Shown here piece after piece: positions 10,027 through 19,634 of a stretch of 64,000 nt of DNA. Both the position numbers and the translations under genes were made by a program. Origin of the DNA: Hyphomonadaceae bacterium JAD_PAG50586_4. Lineage in GTDB: Bacteria > Pseudomonadota > Alphaproteobacteria > Caulobacterales > Aquidulcibacteraceae. Position 1 is the stretch's first letter; every line of letters starts with the position of its first letter. The notes beneath the pieces were generated by a model. That model was not told where the DNA came from and did not search any database. It saw only the letters and a program-made list of their open reading frames with translations. The stretch covers positions 558,001 to 622,000 of the forward strand of contig CP096134.1 in NCBI GenBank assembly GCA_023242925.1. The letters are read 5' to 3'.

Positions 10027-10902
10027 ATGAGCGCACGTCTCCGCATTGCTATTCAGAAGAGCGGCCGCCTCGCCGATAAGAGCCTTGAACTGCTCGAAGC
10101 CGCCGGCTTGCGCGTCCTCAAGGGCGCGAACGAATTGCTTTACCGCATCGAAAACGCGCCGATCGATCTCTTGCGCGTTCGCGACGATGACATCCCCACC
10201 TTCGTTGGCGATGGCGTGGCCGATCTCGGCATCGTGGGCCTCAACGTGCTCGAAGAGCGCGAAGACGGTCGTAGCGCCGAGCCGGTGCAGGTCATGAATC
10301 TCGGGTTCGGCAAATGCGATCTCAAGATCGCCGCCGCCATCGGCTTCGACTATAGGGGCCCGCGCTCGCTTCAAGGTCTGCGCATCGCCACCACGTATCC
10401 GCACGTCCTCAACCGCTTTCTCGCCGAGAATGGCGTGACGGCCGACATCATCACCATGCGCGGCGCCGTTGAAGTCGCGCCACGCCTCAAGCTTGCCAAC
10501 GCGATTTGCGATCTCGTTTCCACGGGCGCCACGCTCGAAGCCAATGGCCTCGCGCCATTCGAAACCGTGCTCCGCAGCGAAGCGGTTCTGATCCGTGCGC
10601 CCAAGCAAATCGACCCCGAGCTCGCGAAGGTCGCCGAAAGCGTCGTGCAGCGCTTTAAAGGCGTCACCTCCTGCCGCGGCGCCAAATACGTAATGATGAA
10701 CGCGCCGCGCGCTGTGCTGCCCAAGATCAGCGCCATTTTGCCTGGCGCCGGCTCGCCAACTGTCACGCCGCTCGCGGGTTCTGACGACATGGTCGCCGTG
10801 CACGCTGTCTGTCAGGAATCCGTGTTCTGGGAGACGCTCGAGGAACTCAAAGCCGCCGGTGCCTCCGCCATTCTTGTGCTGCCCATCGAAAAGATGATGT
10901 GA
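10027..10902 (+). CDS. hisG: ATP phosphoribosyltransferase (long form)
   Basis: 291 residues, the long HisG form with a C-terminal ACT-like regulatory domain, so HisZ is not needed. First step of histidine synthesis: ATP plus PRPP to phosphoribosyl-ATP. Visible signatures are the N-terminal RIAIQKSGRL, DLGIVGLNVLEE near 65, and the PRPP site ICDLVSTGATLEANGL near 160. The C-terminal region from about 215 has the feedback-domain pattern VTPLAGSDDMVAVHAV. It starts one base after yerC and ends one base before hisD. Feedback inhibition by histidine is expected from the family. Confidence 0.96.
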   Translation: MSARLRIAIQKSGRLADKSLELLEAAGLRVLKGANELLYRIENAPIDLLRVRDDDIPTFVGDGVADLGIVGLNVLEEREDGRSAEPVQVMNLGFGKCDLKIAAAIGFDYRGPRSLQGLRIATTYPHVLNRFLAENGVTADIITMRGAVEVAPRLKLANAICDLVSTGATLEANGLAPFETVLRSEAVLIRAPKQIDPELAKVAESVVQRFKGVTSCRGAKYVMMNAPRAVLPKISAILPGAGSPTVTPLAGSDDMVAVHAVCQESVFWETLEELKAAGASAILVLPIEKMM

Positions 10903-10903
10903 G

Positions 10904-12187
10904 ATGAAGCGGTTCGAGTGGAGCAATTTGAATGCCGCCGAGCGCCAAGCCGCGCTCGCCCGGCCCGCACGCCGCCGCGACGCCGAAGTCGCGGATGTCG
11001 TGCGCCGCATCTTCGATGATGTGGAGCGCGAAGGTGAGGCGGCCGTCAAGCGCTGGTCCGAAACCATCGACAAGCGCGCACCGCAAACGCTGGCACTCAC
11101 CGCCAGCATCGTGGATACCGCCCGCGCCAAACTCACGCGCGAAGACCTCGAAGCGCTGGACATCGCCATCGATAACGTCACGCGCTACCACGAAGCGATC
11201 AAACCGGAGGCGCAAGAGATCGAAATCCGCGCCGGCGTGCGCTGCCGCCGCCTATGGCGTCCGATCGCCAGTTGCGGCCTCTACATTCCCGGCGGCACCG
11301 CGCCGCTTTTCTCGACGCTCATCATGCTCGCCGCACCCGCGCGCGTCGCCGGTGTACGCGAACGCATCGTCGTGACGCCACCCGGCAGGGGCGAGATACA
11401 CCCGATGATCGTCGCCGCCGCCGCGGCGTGTGGAATCCAATCACTCTCGCTCGTCGGCGGCGCCCAAGCGATCGCGGCGCTCACCTTTGGCGCCGGTGTG
11501 CCCAAAGCCGAAAAAATATTCGGCCCCGGCAATGCCTACGTCACCGAAGCCAAACGCTACGCCGCCGCGTTGCCCGGCGGCCCCTTGATCGACGTGCCTG
11601 CCGGCCCCAGCGAACTCATGGTCATCGCCGACGATAGCGCCGATCCACGCATCGTCGCCGCCGATCTCTTGAGCCAAGCCGAACACGATACCGACGCGCA
11701 AGTCGTGCTCGTGGCAACGTCGGACGCTATTGTCAGCGCCGTCGCGCGCGAACTGGAATTGCAAACGCCAACCCTTCCGCGCGCTGAAATCGCACAAGCC
11801 TCGCTCGCGCAAGCGCGCCTGATCCGCGTGCGCGACGCGAGCGAAGCGGCGGGGGTCTCGAACGCCTACGCGCCCGAACATTTGTCGCTGCAAATCGCCA
11901 ACACCGAGCCGCTGATCGCTCAACTCAACAACGCAGGCGCCATCTTCGTCGGCGCCTGGAGCGCCGAAACCTTCGGTGATTACGTCTGCGGCCCAAGCCA
12001 TGTTCTGCCCACCGACGGCGCCGCGCGCGCCTGGAGCGGCGTCAATGTCGCGTCCTTCATGAAGAGCTTCGTCGTGCAGGAAATGAACGAGCAGGGCGCC
12101 CGCGCGCTCGCGCCCGCCGCCGCGCGCCTAGCGCGGCTCGAAGGGCTGGAAGCGCACGCCCGCGCCGCCGACGTGCGGGTGCAATGA
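10904..12187 (+). CDS. hisD: Histidinol dehydrogenase
   Basis: 427 residues, normal family length. Oxidises L-histidinol to L-histidine in two NAD-dependent steps. Visible motifs: IPGGTAPLFSTLIMLAAPA near 125, the FGPGNAYVTEAKR segment near 205, zinc-site residues in LLSQAEHDTDAQ near 257, and the catalytic Glu-His in NAYAPEHLSLQ near 325. It lies between hisG and the hisC-like::hisB fusion; its last four bases overlap the next start, indicating translational coupling. Confidence 0.96.
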   Translation: MKRFEWSNLNAAERQAALARPARRRDAEVADVVRRIFDDVEREGEAAVKRWSETIDKRAPQTLALTASIVDTARAKLTREDLEALDIAIDNVTRYHEAIKPEAQEIEIRAGVRCRRLWRPIASCGLYIPGGTAPLFSTLIMLAAPARVAGVRERIVVTPPGRGEIHPMIVAAAAACGIQSLSLVGGAQAIAALTFGAGVPKAEKIFGPGNAYVTEAKRYAAALPGGPLIDVPAGPSELMVIADDSADPRIVAADLLSQAEHDTDAQVVLVATSDAIVSAVARELELQTPTLPRAEIAQASLAQARLIRVRDASEAAGVSNAYAPEHLSLQIANTEPLIAQLNNAGAIFVGAWSAETFGDYVCGPSHVLPTDGAARAWSGVNVASFMKSFVVQEMNEQGARALAPAAARLARLEGLEAHARAADVRVQ

Positions 12188-13626
12188 TGCGCGCGCCGTT
12201 TCCTCCGCTCGTCGCAAACGGCGACGGCCTCGACGCCCCACCGCGATCTCCCAAAGCGCTGCGACAGCGTATGGCCGAAGTGTACGGTGTCGATGAAGCG
12301 TGTGTGCTGCCCGTGCGTGGCACGCTGCACGGCATCGAACTCGTCTTCCGCAGCGCCGCCCTCGACGGCTTCGTGAAAATCGCCACGCCCAGCACCGAGG
12401 CGCGCCTAACACTCGCTCGTATCTCCGGCGTCGATCTCGTGAGCGACGATGTTGGCGTCGGCGCAGCGATTGTAGCGCCGCTGAGTGAAGTCGAGGCACG
12501 CGCAAAAGCCGAAGAGATTGCGCCAGCGCTCCTCGTCATCGATGAAAGCGCTATCGAATTCTCCGAGCGCGCCTCACTTGCCGCCTTCGCCGCCCAGAAA
12601 GAGAACTTCGTCGTCATCCGTTCGCTCGCGCTGGCCTACGGACTCGCCGGCGCACCTTGCGGCGCCGTCATCGCCGCGCCCGCCACGATCGCGCGTCTCA
12701 GCGACGTCCTCGAACCCGACGCGTTGCCAACGCCGATCACCAGACTCGCACTCGCCGCACTCGATCCCTCCCGCGTCAACGCCAACGCGCTTCGTATCGA
12801 ACAAGTGAAAGCCGAACGCGCCCGAACCGCCAAGGCGCTTGCAGGCGCCGCAAATGTGCCAGACGTGCGCGCAGAGGAGGGGCCAAGCATTTGGATCCGC
12901 GTGCGTGACGCAGAAGTAGCGCGCTCCGCACTCCGCAAATTCGCGCAAGACGCCGAATGGCTCGACGCCAACACGTTGCGCCTCCCGATCAGCTTCAAAC
13001 CCGAAACCAACGATCGCGCACTCGCCGCGTTCGGGGTGCAAGCTAAATCCAACGCCCGCCGCAGCGAAGTCGTTCGCGAAACGCTTGAAACCCGCATCGT
13101 CGCGCAAGTCGATCTCGACGCGGAAGCCGCGCCGCAGATCAACACGGGCGTCGGCTTCTACGATCACATGCTCTCGCAGATCGCCACACACGGCGGCTTC
13201 ACACTCGCGCTCACCTGTGCCGGCGACCTCGAAGTCGACACGCACCACTCGATCGAAGACGCCGCGCTCGCCCTCGGCCAAGCTTTGAAAGAAGCGCTCG
13301 GCGTGCGCCGCGGCATCGCCCGCTTCGGTTTCGTGCTGCCGATGGATGAAGCGGAAGCAAAAGTGTCCGTCGATCTCGGCGGCCGCCCGTACCTTGTGTT
13401 CGAGGGCAAATTCGACGCGCCGCTGCTCGGCGAGTATCCCACCGAAATGACCCAGCACGTCTTCCGCTCGCTCGCGCAAAGCATGGGCGCTGCGATCCAC
13501 GTCTGCGTCACCGGCGAGAACGATCACCACAAAACCGAAGCCTGCTTCAAAGCTTTCGGTCGCGCACTGCGCCAAGCCGTGTGCATCGAAGGCGATCGCG
13601 TGCCGTCGACCAAAGGCTCGATCTGA
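12184..13626 (+). CDS. hisB: HisB imidazoleglycerol-phosphate dehydratase fused to a degenerate HisC-like domain
   Basis: 480 residues in two parts. Residues about 290-480 are a complete HisB dehydratase: FYDHML (326-331), DTHHSIED (352-359), ENDHHKTEA (445-453), the manganese ligands. Residues about 1-285 look like a worn histidinol-phosphate aminotransferase: PKALRQRMAEVYGV, a VIDESAIEF segment matching VDEAYIEF (pyridine-nitrogen aspartate D120 kept), and RSLALAYGLAG (146-156), where HisC has R-(S/T)-x-S-K-A-(F/Y)-G-L-A-G. The PLP lysine is therefore leucine (L150) and part of the N-terminal fold is missing, so transaminase activity is not expected. An intact hisC closes the operon. This is not the E. 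coli arrangement, where HisB carries a HAD phosphatase. Confidence 0.9.
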   Translation: MMRAPFPPLVANGDGLDAPPRSPKALRQRMAEVYGVDEACVLPVRGTLHGIELVFRSAALDGFVKIATPSTEARLTLARISGVDLVSDDVGVGAAIVAPLSEVEARAKAEEIAPALLVIDESAIEFSERASLAAFAAQKENFVVIRSLALAYGLAGAPCGAVIAAPATIARLSDVLEPDALPTPITRLALAALDPSRVNANALRIEQVKAERARTAKALAGAANVPDVRAEEGPSIWIRVRDAEVARSALRKFAQDAEWLDANTLRLPISFKPETNDRALAAFGVQAKSNARRSEVVRETLETRIVAQVDLDAEAAPQINTGVGFYDHMLSQIATHGGFTLALTCAGDLEVDTHHSIEDAALALGQALKEALGVRRGIARFGFVLPMDEAEAKVSVDLGGRPYLVFEGKFDAPLLGEYPTEMTQHVFRSLAQSMGAAIHVCVTGENDHHKTEACFKAFGRALRQAVCIEGDRVPSTKGSI

Positions 13627-14222
13627 TGTCGACCGTCGTGGTCAAGCTGGGAATCGGCAACACGGCGTCGGTGATGTTCGCGTTGGAGCGTCTGAACGCG
13701 CCAGCGATACTCACCGATGATCCAGCGCGCATCGCTGACGCCAAGCGCATCATCCTGCCCGGCGTCGGCGCCGCCGCGCACGCGATGGATCTCATCGCGC
13801 AAAAGGGCCTGCGCGACATCCTCTGCGCCTTCAAGCGCCCGTTGCTCGGGGTCTGCCTCGGCCAACAATTGCTCTTCGACTCCAGCGAAGAGGGCGACGC
13901 CGAAGGGCTGGCGCTTCTTCCTGGCCGCGTTAAACGCTTGCCCGCATCAAAAGAGGCGCCCGCGCCGCACATGGGCTGGAGCAAACTTAAGATCGAACAG
14001 GACAACCCGTTGCTCGAAGGCGTCGAAGACGGCGCCTATGCATATTTCGTGCACTCCTACGTCTGCCCGATGGATTCCAACACGATCGCCAGCGCCGCCT
14101 ATGGCCAGATCTTCGCAGCGATCGTTAATCGCGGTAATGCCTACGGCTGCCAATTTCACCCCGAGCGCTCCAGCGCTGTCGGCGCGCGCATTCTCGCCAA
14201 CTTTCTGAGCTTGCCATGCTAA
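13626..14222 (+). CDS. hisH: Imidazole glycerol phosphate synthase, glutaminase subunit
   Basis: 198 residues from ATG 13626, which overlaps the stop of the preceding gene by one base; the longer frame from 13581 would run into hisB. Class I glutamine amidotransferase: nucleophile Cys77 in LLGVCLGQQLLF and the His-Glu pair in GCQFHPE near 178. Makes ammonia for HisF. Typical oxyanion strand LPGVGAA near 45. The last seven bases overlap hisA. Confidence 0.95.
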   Translation: MSTVVVKLGIGNTASVMFALERLNAPAILTDDPARIADAKRIILPGVGAAAHAMDLIAQKGLRDILCAFKRPLLGVCLGQQLLFDSSEEGDAEGLALLPGRVKRLPASKEAPAPHMGWSKLKIEQDNPLLEGVEDGAYAYFVHSYVCPMDSNTIASAAYGQIFAAIVNRGNAYGCQFHPERSSAVGARILANFLSLPC

Positions 14223-14941
14223 TCTATCCCGCCATCGATTTGCAGGACGGCGTGTGCGTTCGTCTCGCGCAAGGTCGCTTCGATGATGCGACGCGCTACG
14301 GCGATCCGCGCGGACAACTTAAAGCGTTCGCCGATGCCGGCGCGCAATGGGTGCACATCGTCGATCTCGATGGCGCCAAACAGGGCAGCCCAGCGCAATA
14401 CGAACTCATCGGCGAACTCGCGCGCAGCGTCGACGTCCGCATCCAAAGTGGCGGCGGCGTGCGCGAACGCGAACACGTGCAAGATTTGCTCGACGCTGGC
14501 ATCGCTCGCGTTGTCGTCGGTTCCGCGGCCGTGAAGCGTCCGCAAGACGTGCGCGCCTGGATCGAAGCCTTCGGGATCGAGCATATTTGTTGCGCTTTCG
14601 ATGTAAAACAACGCGAAGACGGCGCGTTCGAGGTCGTCGTCGGCGGTTGGACGGTCGGCGGCGGCGCCACGATCGAACAAGCGCTCGCGCTCTATCCGTC
14701 CGGCGCGCTGAAGCACATCCTTGTCACCGACGTGTCGCGCGACGGCATTCTCACCGGGCCAAACGTGGAATTGATGCGAACCATCATCGCCGCGCGCCCT
14801 GATCTGGCAGTTCAAGCTTCTGGCGGCGTCGCCACGCTCGACGATCTCGCCACACTCCGACGCACCAACGCCGCCGGCGCCATCATCGGCCGTGCGCTCT
14901 ACGAGCGTCGCTTCACGTTGGAGGACGCCCTTGCCGGCTAG
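14216..14941 (+). CDS. hisA: Phosphoribosylformimino-5-aminoimidazole carboxamide ribotide isomerase
   Basis: 241 residues, a TIM barrel. Isomerises ProFAR to PRFAR. The catalytic aspartates are visible in AIDLQDGVCVRL (near residue 8) and in VTDVSRDGILTGPN (near 170). Phosphate-binding loops SGGGV and ASGGV are present in the two half-barrels. The start overlaps hisH by seven bases and the end overlaps the favoured hisF start. Confidence 0.95.
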   Translation: MLIYPAIDLQDGVCVRLAQGRFDDATRYGDPRGQLKAFADAGAQWVHIVDLDGAKQGSPAQYELIGELARSVDVRIQSGGGVREREHVQDLLDAGIARVVVGSAAVKRPQDVRAWIEAFGIEHICCAFDVKQREDGAFEVVVGGWTVGGGATIEQALALYPSGALKHILVTDVSRDGILTGPNVELMRTIIAARPDLAVQASGGVATLDDLATLRRTNAAGAIIGRALYERRFTLEDALAG

Positions 14942-15698
14942 ACGTATCATCGCGTGCCTCGACGTGAAGGGCGGCCGCGTCGTTAAAGGCGTGCGCTTTG
15001 AAGGCCACACCGACGCCGGCGATCCCGCCGAACTCGCGCTGCGCTACCGCGATGAAGGCGCCGACGAGATCGTGATTTATGACATCGCTGCCTCCGCCGA
15101 AGGCCGCACCATCGACTATGCTTGGCTCGCGCGCGTCGCTCGTGTGCTCGATGTACCGCTCTGCGTCGCCGGCGGGATTCGCACGCTCGATCAAGCCATC
15201 GCCTGCCTCGAACACGGCGCCGACAAAGTCTCGATCAATTCGCCCGCGCTCGAACGTCCCGAATTTATCACTGAACTCGCGAATGTCGCCGGTTCGCAAT
15301 GTGTCGTGCTCGGCGTCGATAGTCGCAGCGACAATGGCGCATGGTCGATCTATCAATACACCGGCGACGTGAACACGATCCGCCGCACCTCGCGCCATAC
15401 GCTCGATTGGGTCGTTGAAGCGCAGGAGCGCGGCGCCGGCGAAATCGTGCTGAATTGCATGGATAAGGACGGCACGCGCGACGGCTACGACATTGCCCAA
15501 CTCGCCGCCGCGCGCAAATTGCTATCGATCCCGCTGATCGCCTCCGGCGGCGCGGGCGCCGCGCGACATTTTCCCGAAGTCTTCGCCGGTGCTGACGTTT
15601 CCGGCGCACTAGCGGCCAGCATTTTCCATTTCAACAAAGTCAGTATCGGCGAAGCGAAGCTTGCGACGCACGCAGGCGGCTTTGAGGTGCGCACATGA
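14931..15698 (+). CDS. hisF: Imidazole glycerol phosphate synthase, cyclase subunit (TTG start)
   Basis: 255 residues if started at TTG 14931, where GGAGGA lies six bases upstream and the protein begins [19 protein letters not shown], aligning with the canonical HisF N-terminus. An upstream GTG at 14892 would add thirteen residues inside hisA. Catalytic Asp in CLDVKGG (near 11) and the second in VLGVDSR (near 130); phosphate loops AGGIRTLD and [10 protein letters not shown]. Forms the HisHF complex giving IGP and AICAR. Overlaps hisIE by four bases. Confidence 0.94.
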   Translation: MPARRIIACLDVKGGRVVKGVRFEGHTDAGDPAELALRYRDEGADEIVIYDIAASAEGRTIDYAWLARVARVLDVPLCVAGGIRTLDQAIACLEHGADKVSINSPALERPEFITELANVAGSQCVVLGVDSRSDNGAWSIYQYTGDVNTIRRTSRHTLDWVVEAQERGAGEIVLNCMDKDGTRDGYDIAQLAAARKLLSIPLIASGGAGAARHFPEVFAGADVSGALAASIFHFNKVSIGEAKLATHAGGFEVRT

Positions 15699-16309
15699 GC
15701 CTTGACGCAAACAAAGTCGATTTCGACAAAGGCGGCGGCCTCGTGCCCGCGATCGTGCAGGACGCGGCTACACTGCAGGTGCTGATGCTCGCCTATATGG
15801 ATCGCGCCGCCCTCGATGAGACGCTCGAAAGCGGCGAGGCCACGTTCTTCTCGCGCTCACGCGGCGGCCGTTGGCGCAAGGGCGAAACATCCGGCCACCG
15901 CATCAAAGTGCAATCGATCACCCTGGATTGCGACGGCGACACGTTGCTTCTGCGTGCCGAACCGCTTGGTCCCGCATGTCACCTCGGCACGGAAACCTGC
16001 TTCAGCACGGAGTTGACGCGTGGCATCGGTCAACTCGGCGCACTCGAACGCACCATCGCGGAACGTGCGACGGCATCGCCCGAAGAAAGTTGGACGGCGA
16101 CGCTCCTCGCGCGCGGCCCCAAGCGCATCGCGCAGAAGGTCGGCGAAGAGGGCGTGGAAACAGCCCTCGCCGGCGCTGCTGGCGATAAGGAAGAACTCTG
16201 CAACGAAGCCGCCGACCTGCTCTATCACCTGGGCGTCTTGCTCCATGCGCGCGGCGCGTCGTTCGACGATGTGATGCAAGTGTTGGCAGTGCGCGAGAAG
16301 AATTCATGA
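15695..16309 (+). CDS. hisI: Bifunctional phosphoribosyl-AMP cyclohydrolase / phosphoribosyl-ATP pyrophosphatase
   Basis: 204 residues, a HisIE fusion. Residues about 1-115 are His[28 protein letters not shown], and the zinc/magnesium site [12 protein letters not shown] with CHLGTETCF. Residues about 120-204 are His[11 protein letters not shown] and [14 protein letters not shown], the acidic pyrophosphatase helices. Catalyses the second and third steps of the pathway. Many alphaproteobacteria keep hisI and hisE apart, so the fusion is a mild departure. Overlaps both neighbours by four bases. Confidence 0.95.
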   Translation: MSLDANKVDFDKGGGLVPAIVQDAATLQVLMLAYMDRAALDETLESGEATFFSRSRGGRWRKGETSGHRIKVQSITLDCDGDTLLLRAEPLGPACHLGTETCFSTELTRGIGQLGALERTIAERATASPEESWTATLLARGPKRIAQKVGEEGVETALAGAAGDKEELCNEAADLLYHLGVLLHARGASFDDVMQVLAVREKNS

Positions 16310-17400
16310 GCGGCCCCGTCGCCAAATCAACGATTGCGCAGATCGAACCGTACAAAGCCGGCAAAGCCAAAGCCGCCGGCTTCGATAAGCCGATCAAGAT
16401 TTCCGCCAACGAAAACGCGCTGGGTTGTAGCCCGGCGGCGTCGCAAGCCTATGCCGCGCTCGCTCACGCACTGCATGTCTATCCCGACCCGCAGGCCAAC
16501 GCGCTGCGCGACGCACTGGCGCAAAACTACAGTCTCGAAGCGTCGCAACTGATCTTCGGGACGGGCTCCGACGAAATCTTCTCGATGGCATGCCAGGCGT
16601 ATCTCAATCCCGGCGACGAGATGGTGCAACCGCAATTCGCTTTCGCCGCTTGGGCCATCGCCGCGCGCGCCGCCGGCGCCAACGTGATCTCGGCGCCGGA
16701 GCGTGACTACACTGTCGACGTCGATGCGATGCTGGCCGCAATCACGTCGCGCACGCGCATGATGTTCGTCGCCAATCCGGCGAGCCCGACCGGCACATTC
16801 ATTCCGTTTGCGGACATCAGACGTCTGCACGGCGCTCTACCGGGAAACGTGCTGCTCGTGCTTGACGGCGCCTACGCGGAATTCGCCGAAGGCCGTGCGG
16901 AATTCGATGCCGGCTTTGAGCTTGCACGCAACGCGTCGAACATCATCGTCACGCGCACCTTCTCCAAGCTCTATGGCCTCGCCGCTCTGCGTCTCGGCTG
17001 GGGCTATGCCAGCCCCGTGATCATCCAAACGCTCAACAAGATCAGGCTTCCCTTCAATGCCTCGAGCGGCGCGCAGGCGGCGGCCATTGCGGCGTTGAAC
17101 GACAAGGATTTTTCCGCACGTTCTCTGGCCCGCGTCGACGCAGGGCGTGCACAACTCGCGCTCTTCCTCACCGAACTCGGTCTCGCGCCGCTGCCGGCGT
17201 TCGCCAATTTCGTCACCGTGCGCGTCCCGGCATCCGCGCCACTCACAGCGCCCGAGATCGAAGGCGCATTGGCCGAACGCGGCATTCTGGTGCGCGGGCT
17301 GCAGAATTATTCCATGCCGGATTGTCTGCGCATCACGATTGGCACGGAGGCGGAGATGCAAAGCCTCGAACAGGCCTTGCGGGCGATCCTTCGCGCGTAG
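16306..17400 (+). CDS. hisC: Histidinol-phosphate aminotransferase
   Basis: 364 residues, class I/II PLP aminotransferase. Intact features: N-terminal [24 protein letters not shown] with the pyridine-nitrogen Asp, and the PLP lysine in [21 protein letters not shown]. The C-terminal [18 protein letters not shown] carries the substrate arginine. It is the functional counterpart of the degenerate HisC-like domain fused to HisB in the same operon and overlaps hisIE by four bases. Last recognisable his gene; no histidinol-phosphate phosphatase is in the cluster, so that step must be encoded elsewhere. Confidence 0.94.
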   Translation: MSGPVAKSTIAQIEPYKAGKAKAAGFDKPIKISANENALGCSPAASQAYAALAHALHVYPDPQANALRDALAQNYSLEASQLIFGTGSDEIFSMACQAYLNPGDEMVQPQFAFAAWAIAARAAGANVISAPERDYTVDVDAMLAAITSRTRMMFVANPASPTGTFIPFADIRRLHGALPGNVLLVLDGAYAEFAEGRAEFDAGFELARNASNIIVTRTFSKLYGLAALRLGWGYASPVIIQTLNKIRLPFNASSGAQAAAIAALNDKDFSARSLARVDAGRAQLALFLTELGLAPLPAFANFVTVRVPASAPLTAPEIEGALAERGILVRGLQNYSMPDCLRITIGTEAEMQSLEQALRAILRA

Positions 17401-17412
17401 ATCATCGCGCCC

Positions 17413-18561
17413 ATGAATCCGATTTTCGCCAATCTGCCGACCTCGATTTTCGAGGTGATGTCGCGCCTCGCGGTTGAGAAGGGCGCGATCAATCTGGGCC
17501 AGGGCTTTCCCGAGGACGACGGCCCGCTTGATATACGCGAAGATGCGGCGCGCGCCTTCATCGACGGGCCGAACCAATATCCGCCGATGCGCGGCATCCC
17601 CGCGCTGCGCCAGGCTGTAGCCGCGCACTACAAGGCGCGCCAAAACATCGATCTCGATTGGCAGCGCGAGGTGACGATCACCTCAGGCGCGACCGAAGCG
17701 CTCGCAGCCGCACTGCTCGCCTTCGTGCAGCCGGGCGACGAAGTCGTTCTGTTCGAACCCTTCTACGACGCTTATCCGCCGATGGTCGCGCGCGCGGGCG
17801 CCACGGCGCGTTATGTGCGCCTGGAGCCACCGCATTGGCGCGTCGATGCGGAGAAGCTCCCGGCGGCGTTCAATGAGAAGACGCGCGTCGTGATGATCAA
17901 CACGCCGCTCAATCCGAGTGCGTCTGTGCTTCCGCATGAAGACCTCGCGCTGCTGGCGGATCTTTGCCGCAAGCACGACGTCATCGTCATCAGCGACGAA
18001 GTCTGGGAAGAGCTTCTCTTCGACGGCCGCGCACACGCGTCGATGCTGCATCATTTGCGCGAGCGCACGTTGAAGATTGGCTCCGCCGGCAAGATGTTTT
18101 CGCTCACCGGCTGGAAGGTTGGCTTTGCCTGCGGCGCGCCGCACCTCACCGAAGCCTTCGCCCGCGCGCACCAATTTCTCACCTTCACGACGCCGCCCGG
18201 TTTGCAAAGCGCGGTCGCGTACGGTCTCGGCAAGGAGCGTGCGTACTTTGACGGCATGTGCGCGGAATATCAGCGGGGCCGCGACCGCCTGCAAACCGCG
18301 CTCGAACAGGAAGGCTTCGCCACGCTGCCAGCGCAAGGCGCGTACTTCTTGAGCGTCGATCTGCCGCGCTCCGGCATCGCGCTCAGCAGCGAAGCGTTCG
18401 CGCGCCACGCCATTGAACATGGCGTGGCGACAATTCCGTACGCGGCGTTCTACGCGAACCCCGGCGCACCCGAGATCGTGCGCCTCTGTTTCGCAAAGCG
18501 AAACGAGACGCTCGATCGCGGCGCCGAAGCGTTGGCGAAAGCGAAGCGGGCGCTAGGCTAG
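17413..18561 (+). CDS. Class I/II aminotransferase (methionine/kynurenine aminotransferase-like)
   Basis: 382 residues, fold-type I PLP enzyme. Visible motifs: AINLGQGFPEDDGP near 25, ITSGATEALAAALLAF near 90, NTPLNPSA near 170, and the PLP lysine in SAGKMFSLTGWKVGFACG near 235. The pattern resembles the YbdL/kynurenine-oxoglutarate transaminase branch, which acts on methionine or aromatic amino acids. It follows hisC by 12 bases on the same strand and may be cotranscribed. Exact substrate is not predictable. The stop overlaps the converging acyl-CoA dehydrogenase gene. Confidence 0.8.
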   Translation: MNPIFANLPTSIFEVMSRLAVEKGAINLGQGFPEDDGPLDIREDAARAFIDGPNQYPPMRGIPALRQAVAAHYKARQNIDLDWQREVTITSGATEALAAALLAFVQPGDEVVLFEPFYDAYPPMVARAGATARYVRLEPPHWRVDAEKLPAAFNEKTRVVMINTPLNPSASVLPHEDLALLADLCRKHDVIVISDEVWEELLFDGRAHASMLHHLRERTLKIGSAGKMFSLTGWKVGFACGAPHLTEAFARAHQFLTFTTPPGLQSAVAYGLGKERAYFDGMCAEYQRGRDRLQTALEQEGFATLPAQGAYFLSVDLPRSGIALSSEAFARHAIEHGVATIPYAAFYANPGAPEIVRLCFAKRNETLDRGAEALAKAKRALG

Positions 18562-19634
18562 AAGCCCAGCAGCGTCGCATACCGATCGCGATGATACGTC
18601 GCCCCACCGTAAAGCGCTTCCGCCACACGCGCGCGCTTCATGTAAAGCCCCGCATCGTGCGCGTCGGTCATGCCGATGCCGCCATGCATCTGCACGAATT
18701 CATTGCTGACCACGTGCAGCATGTCCGACGCGCGCGCCTTGGCGAGACTCGCATATTCAGACACGTCTTCGGCATCGCGATCCAACGCATCGAGTGCGGC
18801 CAGGATGCACGAACGTGTCAGCTCGATGTCGGTGAACATTTTGGCGGCGCGGTGCTGCAGCGCTTGGAAGCTGCCGATATATTGGCCGAATTGCTTGCGC
18901 GTCTTGAGATATTCGTTGGTAATCTCGAACGCTTCCTGTGCTTGGCCGAGCATTTCGGCCGCAAGCCCGATCGCGGCGCGATCGAGCACTTGCTGCACAA
19001 GCTTGGCGCCGCCTTCCAGCTTTTCAGCCGGCGCGTTGTCGAACGTGATATCCGCCGCGCCGCGGCTATCGACTGTGATCAGCTCGCGCCGCGTCACGCC
19101 TGACGCATCCGCTTTCACCAGATAGAGCCCATCGCCGCCCACAACGAGCAGTAGATCGGCCGTGTGGCCATCGGCGACATATTTCTTCGTACCGCTGATC
19201 TTGCCGCCCGCGACCTTGAGCTTGCTCTTGGCCGGCGCGTGGTGCGCGCTTTCATCGACAGCGAGTGCGAAAGTCACTTCGCCCGCAGCGATCTTCGGCA
19301 GCCATTCCTTTTTCTGCGCGTCTGAACCGCCCAAGAGCAGTGCACTCGCGCCAACCAAAGCGGTGGAGTGCAGGGGCGAGGCCACAAGCGTCCGGCCCGC
19401 CTGTTCGAGCACCAGGCCCAAACCGACATAACCAAGGCCCGCGCCGCCGAACTCCTCCGGTACGAGAATGCCCGCCCAGCCCATCGCCGCCATCTCGGCC
19501 CACAATTCAGGATCGCGGCCGTTCTTCTTGTCGTCACGCATCTTGCGCAAGCGCGTCACCGGCGCTTGCTCGCGGCAGAAATCGCGCGCGGCATCTTTGA
19601 GCAGCGTCTGCTCTTCGCTCAATGTGAAAGTCAT
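18558..19634 (-). CDS. Acyl-CoA dehydrogenase (second of a pair)
   Basis: 358 residues. Has the acyl-CoA dehydrogenase layout: N-terminal helical domain (LVPEEFGGAGLGYVGLGLVLEQ near 55), a beta domain with GTKKYVADG near 150, and the C-terminal FAD-binding helices (RKQFGQYIGSFQALQHRAAKM near 250, QMHGGIGMTDAHD near 325). The Gly-Thr-Asn-Glu segment typical of the active catalytic base is not obvious, so it may be the partner subunit of a heteromer. Its ATG overlaps the stop of the upstream acyl-CoA dehydrogenase by four bases. Pathway (fatty acid or side-chain oxidation) not determined. Confidence 0.85.
   Translation of the reverse strand: MTFTLSEEQTLLKDAARDFCREQAPVTRLRKMRDDKKNGRDPELWAEMAAMGWAGILVPEEFGGAGLGYVGLGLVLEQAGRTLVASPLHSTALVGASALLLGGSDAQKKEWLPKIAAGEVTFALAVDESAHHAPAKSKLKVAGGKISGTKKYVADGHTADLLLVVGGDGLYLVKADASGVTRRELITVDSRGAADITFDNAPAEKLEGGAKLVQQVLDRAAIGLAAEMLGQAQEAFEITNEYLKTRKQFGQYIGSFQALQHRAAKMFTDIELTRSCILAALDALDRDAEDVSEYASLAKARASDMLHVVSNEFVQMHGGIGMTDAHDAGLYMKRARVAEALYGGATYHRDRYATLLGF

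Noticed and set aside
9967..11181. Minus-strand frame of 404 codons opposite hisG and hisD
   Set aside because: Mirror frame of two certain genes; composition typical of antisense shadow.
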